Assembly (NCBI GenBank): GCA_946803715.1
Contig: CAMPET010000206.1
Coordinates: 61,162 to 125,161, forward strand
Length of the DNA: 64,000 bases
Direction of reading: 5' to 3'
Origin: Beroe ovata
Taxonomy: Eukaryota; Ctenophora; Nuda; Beroida; Beroidae
The translations under genes and the position numbers were made by a program. Each line of letters opens with the position of its first letter. Within the stretch, counting starts at the first letter, position 1. Below the pieces are notes generated by a model, which saw only the letters and a program-made list of their open reading frames with translations, was not told the DNA's origin and did not search any database. Shown here one piece after another: positions 56,520 to 64,000 of the stretch.

Positions 56520-59198
56520 ATGATGGTAGGATTCAATTCCATTTACCAATCTATTCTATGTAGTATATGCTGTGATGGTATGACCAAGATAAAGTATAGC
56601 CCTTTGACTACAGGGAATGGATATGAAAGTGCAGGACAAAAGTCTTTCTGTAGCTTATCAAATATCTTGGGGGTATTATCATGTATCTTGATTGCAGGAT
56701 GTGTGGTGCTATCAATACTGATTGCAAAGATATTGGCTGAAAATAAATTTCTTCAAAGTCCATATACAAACTATACCAGCTCTTATTCTTTTGGCATCAT
56801 CTCTGACATTGAGCTTGACTTGAATGGCTCCACCTGTTGTTCATTTGAAACAAATCATAGTTGTTTGTGCTGTCCCAACAACCAAAAGCTCCTCAATGCA
56901 ACTTTTAATTCTCTTGTAAAAATTCTGAAAATGTATGTCAATACTAAATTCATTCTTTATTTGGGAAATATTGCAAGCACCCCTGAAAAGAGTGAAGAGA
57001 CTTTAGCACATTTCAGGTTGATATTTTCTTATGATGAAATCCTTTGTTTTGTATGAGAAGACTTTCAATTAATAGTAAAATTTTCAGTGCCTTTGTGAAA
57101 GATTCATCAGTTAATATTCCACTCTATCCAACTCTTGGTTTGAAAGATAGACCTATTGGGAGCCCACAAAATTTTTATAATTCGTTATACAAGTGAGTTG
57201 GAAACATAGCTTTATGCTATCTTTGAATTTATTTGATGTGTTAGATTAATGTATTTGAAAAAACAGCCACTGTCCCAGTGACATAGCCAGAGGGTATGCA
57301 GAGAAACCCTTTGCATAGTCTGAGAAAAGAAGAGAAAGTTTGAAATTCCCACATCTTAGCACCTTTTGCTCTGTGATGTTTACCCTGGGCTCGGCTTCGT
57401 TACTGAACTGTCCATTTCAGGTCCTGGATTCAGTTGATAAGTTGTTTCAACTGCCCTCTATCTAGTAATGTTGAGGGTGTGAAAGACACCATTATTGCTG
57501 GTGGCTATTACTCCATCAGTACAAATTATGGTGTGAAGTGAGTATGAAACAGTGTCATTTCTGAACTGGATTCAGTTAGTCATGGATCAATCATCAACGA
57601 GATAAATTTTCAGGATCATATCAATCAATACAAATCTGTTCTTGGAGAACACCTCCCCCACTGAGAGAATCGCAGCTGAAAATCAGATACAGTGGCTAGA
57701 GTCAGTGCTGGTGAGTTCCAGTTCCTCACAGCAAAATGAAAAGGCAACGTCGAAGGTATGTATGACCATCTAGATTGATGTTTTGGAAGGATTACACAAA
57801 CCAGTGCACTTCTTTCAAAGAAGCAACCGTGGCAAAACAATACTGATTTGATTTCAATGTGGCATGGGTCCCACACATGAAAAGATCATGAGGGTTAACC
57901 AGCCAGGATTGTGCATCTACTAAAAACTATCTGAGGAACAGAATAAAACGTTTATTTGATATCCAATCAGATTCTTGTGGGAGGATGTGCTCCTGGCTAC
58001 AGCACGAAGGATATTTCACTTGTAAAGAAGAATGAACGTGGCACAGTTATCGAGGGAGAATGGGATGCTGATTTCCTTTACAGATTCACTGCACTTATCT
58101 CTAAACACCGTTTCAGGTTGAAACAGGACACCATTGACTCAATTTTCAACGTCTTTTATACCATTAACTTAGAATAATGATCTCATTTCAAGCAGCACAT
58201 TTCTTTTCAAGAACAGCACATGCCACAGCACACGTGTCAGACAAATCACCGACAACAGCCAACTCTCAACAGGTGGTCTGGTATTTTCATGGGTGGCGTA
58301 GAGTTTGAGTTAGTGCGACGTCTTGACAAGCGTTACATTTTCCTGACTCCGCCCTGTTCACCTCTCCACTGCTCCTACCCTGTTTTTAGAGTTGCCTTCC
58401 TCTCCGAAAGGGATAAAGCCTTGCAGGACCTCCATCAATACTACTCCCCCATAGATCTGTTTACTGGTACGTGGGCGGGGGGTGTGGAATTTAGAACCAA
58501 CAGTGAAGCGAAGTTCGATTATGCTCGCTTATGCTCTATCTCAATATCTTAATTCAATGTAGTGCCTCCCGGCTATCCTATATGATAAAGCTAAAAAGCG
58601 TTTCGACCTAAAACGGTATTCATATCTTTGCTTGACTCCCTCCACTGGTATCGTATGCTATGTCTCGTATCTCATGGCCATGACATCTATTCAATTACAA
58701 TGATTATTCAATCGCTGTGATTGTATAACAGGTGTTGGTGAATCACCAAAGTACATGTTTGATTTCTCCTACGAAAGAGTGATTTTCGGTAGTGAACAGC
58801 CCCGAGGTCCTGTTTTTCTCAACTACTACAACATCAACCAATTCTACGAATCATTGGTGAACTCATTCGATTTGCAGGTCAGTCATTCCTCTATGCTTAT
58901 AATTATAGCAAAACGTGTGAACTAAGGCCTCAGGGAAGGGAATAAGAGCTAATATAAAGTTCTATACAGTCTCAATCGATTCAGCGTTCCGCAATACTAG
59001 ACAAGCATGGTTACTCTTTAATAGACTTTGAAAGATCCATTTCCTCAATCACACTCATTTCAGAAATGGAAGACTCTGTCTTACACAAAGAAAGTGGATA
59101 AAAATGACGGATTCTCCTCTCCCTACCTCACATATTGCACCACACAGTTTTCAAACACTTCAAAGCAGCTGGATTGCCTGAAGAGATTCAAGTTTTAG
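56520..59198 (+). CDS. SMPDL3-like acid sphingomyelinase-family protein, predicted catalytically dead
   Basis: Eight exons (56520-57016, 57088-57192, 57421-57537, 57614-57755, 57971-58116, 58273-58466, 58732-58877, 59064-59198) join in phase to 493 residues. A short cytoplasmic N-terminus and a membrane segment (ILGVLSCILIAGCVVLSILIA, about residues 50-70) make it a type II membrane protein. The rest follows the SMPDL3A/B order: SDIELD for SDLHLD, LYLGN for WTGDSPPH, PTLGLKDR for PALGNHDY, IISINTNLF (conserved), NQIQWLESVL (conserved), LVGGCAPGY for AHVPVGY and GIFMGGVEFE for GQFYGHTHRD. Thus only one of the seven usual metal ligands persists. Intact frame and splice sites argue for a maintained pseudoenzyme. 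An in-frame upstream ATG at 56388 exists; the 56520 start places the membrane segment more usually. Confidence 0.78.
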
Positions 59199-59520
59199 AT
59201 TATAATTTAAGTTAAGCCTGTTGATCAGAAATTATTCCAAGTATTTCACCTTATAACTTTCAATTCTTATTTGATCGCAGATATAAAAGCGATTGAAATG
59301 TTTTGGAAATTTTCTCTGGAATTCACATTTTGCATGTTCGATGTCTTGCTATTGCTAGTTTTTCGTCAGAATTTCTTGTTAGAAATGCGCGTCACGCCTA
59401 TCCCTGATCTTGAAGTTGTTGAATTGCTTATCTTTATTCTGCCAAGCGATGCCAATATTTCACACTATTCGATCAATCAATTATGCTTTTTAACCATTAA
59501 ATTATCTCAGTAGTTGAATG
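59199..59520. other. Short intergenic gap before NUDT7-like gene
   Basis: About 320 bp, AT-rich; an 80-codon open frame here (59271-59513) shows no coding signal I trust. Confidence 0.4.
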
Positions 59521-60711
59521 ATGGCAAATGGTATGGATGGAATATTAGCCAATCTCAGGTCGATATCTTCTGAACCACCTTATCAATACACTGATGTAAG
59601 GGACATTGTCTAACTTCACACCATTTCTCGCTGACTTTCGTGCTGTTAACATTTTGCACGTGCCTGCAGGATGAACGCAGTGCAGCAGTGTTGGTTGTAC
59701 TTGGTAGTGTTGATGGTGTCTGTCACGTACTACTGAACAGAAGAAGTGAGCAATTGCGGAGTCACCCTGGCCAGGTTTGTGGCCATGATTCGTTCATGGG
59801 TTTTACTTATCTTGTTCCCACTTTCTAAATCTATTCAAAATTGACGTTAATATCTTTTTACTTCGGTATTCTAAGTTTCCAAAAAGATGAATATAAATTA
59901 AGTTATCGAAGTTGAAACTTGAAAGTAAATACCAATCTTGATTGTACATTGTCTTATGTTTGTAGAGATGACAATATTTGTTTGTGGAGACTGTTTCCAG
60001 GTTTGTTTTCCTGGTGGTATGAGAGAGGATCGCGATACAAGCGTGGTGGACACTGCACTCAGAGAATGCGAGGAGGAGACGGGTTTGTCACGTGACAACG
60101 TGACTGTTGCCTCAGTCTTCCCCACTGTCAGGTAAGACACGTTACTTCAGACACGTTATATTCAGGTTGTTTGAGATTTGTGAATCAGGTGGTGGAGTCA
60201 TTATCACGTTATTTGATTCACATAACTGTGTCACGTGTTGCACTGTTGCATTTGCCAAACTATTCGTTTCCCGGGTAACACATGTTCTCCAAACAGTGTA
60301 TACCTGAAAGCACTTCCCTTGACACCAGTGATATGTGTCATGACACCAAACACTATGTCAAACTTCTCCTTCAACCCAAACCCCGACGAGGTAGCCGACA
60401 TTTTCCATGTTCCACTGGAAACATTCCTCTCTCCCATCGTTTCAACACCGTCGTCAAATAGCATAGATGATGCAGCTGTATGTCATACTGTCCAATCACA
60501 TGACCGATTTGACATCCATCACTTTGATGTTGGATTTGGAGAACGTAGGTTCGATGTTGAGGGTCTAACAGCTCACATTTGTATATGTTTGGCAATTATC
60601 GGTCTAGGAAAGCAGCCGGATTTCGAATACAGACTGCCGAAAGAACACTGTGTATTCGACACCTCGGTTAGTGAGACTGTTAGTGGGATAGTGGAGCGAA
60701 ATAGGGGGTGA
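59521..60711 (+). CDS. NUDT7/NUDT8-like coenzyme A diphosphatase (Nudix hydrolase)
   Basis: Four exons (59521-59595, 59670-59774, 60001-60131, 60297-60711) join in phase to 241 residues. The CoA-hydrolase signature upstream of the Nudix box is present as LLNRRSEQLRSHPGQVCFPGG. The Nudix box continues with GGMREDRD...ALRECEEETGL, retaining the RExxEExG metal site. A C-terminal block, NPNPDEVADIFHVPLETFL, is as in NUDT7. Such enzymes cleave CoA and acyl-CoAs to phosphopantetheines and 3',5'-ADP. NUDT7 is peroxisomal and NUDT8 mitochondrial; here the C-terminus ends in NRG with no PTS1, and no clear presequence is seen, so the compartment is open. AATAAA at 60773-60778 is a plausible polyadenylation signal. 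Confidence 0.88.
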
Positions 60712-61094
60712 TAGATGCATCTAATACTTTTTATGCGATGAATGATTTTAGCAAATTGTTGTATGTAACTGTAATAAAATGAGAACATCCTTTATTTGAT
60801 AACTTTATAAACGAACGGTTTTTTGTAAAGTTGTGTGAGTAATTGTTTTTGATTATGATGTTTCAGGTCTAATTTTAGACATGCTCACTCTTATTCCTAT
60901 GATCAACGACTTTCCCGTTTATCAGTGCCCAATGCCCATCATCAGGTGTCGACTGTCGTATTTTCCATCAAATTCATATCTTTGACCTCAACCATCCCTT
61001 AGCATAATGTGCATAGCAGGATGATGAATGGATATGTGAAATTCAGATGAAAACCCCGTGAACACTGCCACAAGAGTCCAAGCTCAATTCCAGA
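60712..61094. other. Intergenic between NUDT7-like and ECM29
   Basis: About 380 bp; NUDT7-like 3' end with AATAAA at 60773 and the ECM29 upstream region. Nothing else seen. Confidence 0.4.
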
Positions 61095-63270
61095 ATGGAG
61101 GAAAAACTAGACGGAAATGGTTACATTTTTCAGAAGTCTTATTTCATTTTCCTTATCATCCGAGTGGAGAATGTCTAATTCGGTATGTGAATATTTGAGT
61201 GTCGCATTAATTTTCTACTACTCAGGATTAGAAAGGGTATTTTTGAGACTCTTAAACTGTGAGTCTGACAGTGGACTAGAAGATATTCTCAAAAGGTTCC
61301 TAATTCCTGCTTTGGCATCCGTTCAATCGGATGGGACACTATTACCAAAGGTTTTTTCATGACATTCTGATTCGTGACGTATCTCATGGAGTTACTTATA
61401 ATTCATCTGCTGAACCCACAATTACAATCCTGCAGTTGAATGAGCTGCTAGGTCACGTGAACAAACGATTGGTTAACCGTCCGGACATACTACTTCCATT
61501 CTACTCACTTGTGGATTTTGTGAAGCAAGATGCACCCCTCACTCCCTTTACGATGGTATGTGATACTTGACAGGATGAATTTGCATCGAGGAGTTATCGC
61601 ACGATAAATCAATTACAGGAATAGACTTTCACTTCCTATAGGGTTCACTTCCTATAGTTGCGTTTAAGTTTCCTTGGTCCGTCATTTGCTGAAAATTTCC
61701 GGATCAATTCCAAAGTTTTGCTATGTCGAGTAACATGGCGAGTAGGAAAATCCTGTTCGAGCACAACCCTATCTTTACCAAGTGGGCTAAACCCCTGATT
61801 TTTGGATCCGGAGATCTCTACAAAGGGACGATGAGGAAAAGTCACCTTCGGCACGTGACTGCTGGGCCCTCCTTGGCATGCTACAACGAACTGATTTCCT
61901 CTGTTCTCAGTAAAAAACTAGACAAGATACATCAACCACGTCACCTAACGTATACCCGTCACATGGTCGACCTGTTTGATGGAGGGAGGATAGCACTTGA
62001 CGAGGTATCGACCACGGGGTCGACATTGCGGGGTTCCCTCCCGAACATAGTTTACTGTACGAGTTTGGCATCGACTTCCTTCACACCTCGGAGTAGGGTG
62101 TGGTCCAACTGGTTCCTGGAGGCGGGCTTCCCCCGGGTGTTCATAGTGAATCGCCGTGGCGCGATCAGAGTCCCACAGTACAGCCCGAGACTGACCATGC
62201 CCCTTGGGGTGTATAATGACCTGCCAGCTGTCATGGATTACCTTGTTGCTAGGCAACCGCGCGAGAAATGGATTCTTGTGGGGAGTTGCTATGGCGCGAA
62301 CTGCGTCCTTGAGTACTTTACACAGTCTGTCTCGAATAGATCTGAAGTTCTTGGTGGTATTGTTGATAGCTTCCAGTTCAACGCCAAGAAGTTTCTTCAG
62401 CTCCACTACGAATCGAATAATCCTTACTTCAAAATGGCGAAAGCTGCTTTTTTCAGTGTTTTCATCGAAGAGGCTCTAAACCGGGCCGCAAGCCCAAAGG
62501 TTAACGATCAAATATCTGCCCTAGTCGATCGGAAAGCATTCGATAATTTGAATCTATGGAGTAAAAAGGCAGTCCGACTCATATACGAGGGTTTGCTCTG
62601 TAAGTTGGCCGGCCACTATCAGATCTCAGGTCAGGAGGAGCTGCTCGCACGGGGTTATCCATACTACGACCACAACCATAACAACCACATGAAGATCAAG
62701 AAACCCGTTGTCATGCTGTACGCTCAGGATGATCCATTCTCGCCGTTTGACGAGGATATGGTCGACAAACTCACAGACAACCCCAGCTTGTGTTTGTGGT
62801 TGTTCGCGGGAGGTGAACATATCAGTTATACGGGAGGGGTATTCCCCTACTACACCTCTTTTATTCGTGATGTTTATCTGGAAAACGCGATGTTACTTGC
62901 TCGTACACCAGAATTAAACTGTTGATAGACAGTTCATTTTCAATTGAGTTTCCTCCGATCAGAATGAGAATTGGAAATTCCCCCGCGAATTAAGTTTTCG
63001 ATAAATTTGTGTCTACTGTGAATTTTTTAATTCTAAATTACGTTATGAACTAATTGCTGTCTATAGACAAAGAGTCAATGTGCTTGTATTCCCATCATCT
63101 ATAACATATCAATAATATTCGTGGGTCGTCATGGAAACACCTTCCTTTCAGAACATGGGGATATTATACGTGAAGAAAGCGTATGAACGACTCACTCTAA
63201 AGGAGCGGTTAGCTAACATCAACACAATCTTCTCCTGTCTATCCAATACCACGGAGTTTCAATCAGATGT
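61095..63270 (+). CDS. ECPAS: ECM29/ECPAS proteasome adaptor and scaffold, 5' part
   Basis: Exons 61095-61119, 61226-61350, 61436-61555 and 63152-63270 join in phase and the gene runs beyond the window. The first 129 residues match the human ECPAS N-terminus in order: GLERVFLRLLNCESD for LERVFLRLGHAETD, ILKRFLIPALASV for the FLPPVLLKLS region, LNELLGHVNKRLVNRPDILLP for ELLVHLNKRIKSRPKIQLP, and MGILYVKKAYERLT for TIIYVKMGYPRLP. ECM29 is a large HEAT-repeat protein that binds 26S proteasomes and links them to vesicles and motors. The start codon opens an eight-residue acidic leader (MEEKLDGN), its donor GTTACA being weak. Intron 3 (61556-63151) contains a complete intronless hydrolase gene. Confidence 0.85.
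61723..62925 (+). CDS. ABHD1/3/15-type alpha/beta hydrolase-like protein with Cys at the nucleophile elbow
   Basis: The intronless 400-residue protein follows the EMB8/YheT/ABHD family order: LFDGGRIALDEV, a strand with VFIVNRRGA (VVFNNRG in ABHD3), the nucleophile-elbow strand WILVGSCYGANCVLEYF, lid helices, KPVVMLYAQDDPFSPF (catalytic Asp region) and GGEHISYTGG (catalytic His region, GGHIGFLEG in ABHD3). At the elbow G-x-S-x-G becomes G-S-C-Y-G, so the usual Ser aligns with Cys. The HGLTG-type oxyanion segment is also changed (VYCTSLAST). Relatives act on phospholipids or acyl esters. No clear N-terminal membrane segment is seen. The gene lies wholly within intron 3 of ECM29, same strand. 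Absence of introns fits retroposition, though I cannot identify a source. Start is the first of two close ATGs. Confidence 0.75.
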   Translation: MSSNMASRKILFEHNPIFTKWAKPLIFGSGDLYKGTMRKSHLRHVTAGPSLACYNELISSVLSKKLDKIHQPRHLTYTRHMVDLFDGGRIALDEVSTTGSTLRGSLPNIVYCTSLASTSFTPRSRVWSNWFLEAGFPRVFIVNRRGAIRVPQYSPRLTMPLGVYNDLPAVMDYLVARQPREKWILVGSCYGANCVLEYFTQSVSNRSEVLGGIVDSFQFNAKKFLQLHYESNNPYFKMAKAAFFSVFIEEALNRAASPKVNDQISALVDRKAFDNLNLWSKKAVRLIYEGLLCKLAGHYQISGQEELLARGYPYYDHNHNNHMKIKKPVVMLYAQDDPFSPFDEDMVDKLTDNPSLCLWLFAGGEHISYTGGVFPYYTSFIRDVYLENAMLLARTPELNC

Positions 63271-63472
63271 GTAAGTGAAAGGGCGTGTTTTTGGAGATTT
63301 CGGGGCAATAAATGATACAGTAATTGTCAGAGAGAGTATTTCAAATTTCGAATGAAGAGCAAATTATTGAGAGGGAACTTCAAATATCAGATCATTTGAA
63401 AAACAGTCCCACAGAGGTATTAATTCATGTGATCAAATCAGATATGGGAAGGACACGATCCGTCGATCCGAT

Positions 63473-63866
63473 TTAGGCGAAGTATCCAATACGGATCGTG
63501 ATCGAAGGGCGTGGAGGTCGGATGTACTCTCCCTCCTTTCCCTCATTCTCAAACCACTCCTTCAGCGGCTCTAGCTCTTCCATGTGCCGGAAAAACATGG
63601 TCACGGGCTTGTTGTTGATACCCGCGAAGCATCTCGGCACAAACTCCTTCAGGTCGTGAAGACACGCGTAAGCCAGGAAGTCGGCGTAAACTGGCGCCGG
63701 TCCGGTGATAAGATCGGAGGGAGGATCCGTCTCCGTGGCGATCATGATGTTGATTTTGGGGAGGTTGAGTCGCATTCTCCGGCTGAATCGGTTCTTGGCG
63801 TAGTTTTCGTCAAAGGAGACTTCCTTTTCAGGGTCGTAACACACTTTGTTAATCATCCAGGTCATC
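63473..63866 (-). CDS. Mu-class-like glutathione S-transferase, last exon (partial)
   Basis: About 131 residues after a CCCCAG acceptor correspond to the helical C-terminal domain of mu-class GSTs: INKVCYDPEKEVSF for the MICYNPEF block, then GPAPVYADFLAYACLHDLKEF for GNKITFVDFLAYDVLDLHRIF, and MEELEPLKEWFENEG for FEGLEKISAYMKS. The tail ends PSITIRIGYFA. The thioredoxin-like, glutathione-binding N-terminal half must lie beyond the right edge. GSTs conjugate glutathione to electrophiles in the cytosol. The exon is on the minus strand inside or opposite an ECM29 intron. An insertion ATETDPPSDLI before GPAPVYADF is unlike vertebrate members. Confidence 0.75.
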
Positions 63867-63966
63867 CTGGGGAGAAGCGGGTGGTTAGATAGCGAGGCAG
63901 GGTATTGTCAGCTGAGACACAGGCACAGCCATACACAGCCACACGCACACAGACACAGACATGCAG

Positions 63967-63968
<2 letters not shown>

Positions 63969-64000
<32 letters not shown>
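63969..64000. repeat. CA microsatellite at window edge
   Basis: (CA)n run preceded by decayed CACAGACACAG-like sequence from about 63916; continues beyond the window. Confidence 0.9.

Noticed and set aside
59271-59513. 80-codon open frame before the NUDT7-like gene
   Set aside because: No family resemblance and no start context; the adjacent NUDT7-like first exon explains the locus.

Overview
This is a nuclear genome window from an invertebrate animal. The genes are split by GT-AG introns of about 70 bp to several kb, the code is standard (TAA, TAG and TGA all end genes), and the set is metazoan: ELAV-type RNA-binding protein, synaptogyrin, collagen lysyl hydroxylase, a class-A GPCR, a Ly6/uPAR-like GPI protein and an axonemal SAXO-like protein. 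The phylum cannot be fixed from the sequence. The DNA is AT-rich with CA/GT microsatellites. Five single N bases are probably assembly joins. Exon boundaries below were worked out by eye from splice motifs, phase continuity and family resemblance; most models close with consistent phase.

0-12.2 kb (+): intronless-CDS ELAV-like gene; a 1429-residue protein with 15 repeated Cys/His modules and a SWIM-like C-terminus; the ribosome-biogenesis GTPase LSG1; and a six-exon paralogue of the Cys/His protein. 12.7-26.8 kb (+): LENG8-like SAC3/GANP protein, synaptogyrin-like membrane protein, SAXO-like microtubule protein. 28.8-42.1 kb (-): lysyl hydroxylase PLOD, carrying a 2.9-kb block present twice that abuts exactly at an N (most likely unmerged haplotypes); TAF6/TAF6L-like; a foldback element; a Ly6-like GPI protein. 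44.8-53.0 kb (-): OGFOD3-like dioxygenase, whose last intron hosts, on the opposite strand, a TATA-driven gene for a 121-residue secreted precursor ending in an amidation signal (candidate peptide hormone). 54.6-60.7 kb (+): single-exon class-A GPCR; a SMPDL3-like membrane-anchored phosphodiesterase homologue that has lost nearly all metal ligands; NUDT7/8-like CoA hydrolase. 61.1 kb to the end: the 5' end of ECM29/ECPAS (+), with an intronless ABHD-type hydrolase (Ser-to-Cys at the nucleophile elbow) nested in its third intron, and the last exon of a mu-class GST (-).

Most genes are unrelated housekeeping or cell-surface genes. The most novel items are the Cys/His-SWIM paralogue pair, the nested peptide precursor, the dead SMPDL3-like protein, the Cys-elbow hydrolase and the GC-rich foldback elements that recur in otherwise AT-rich intergenic DNA.
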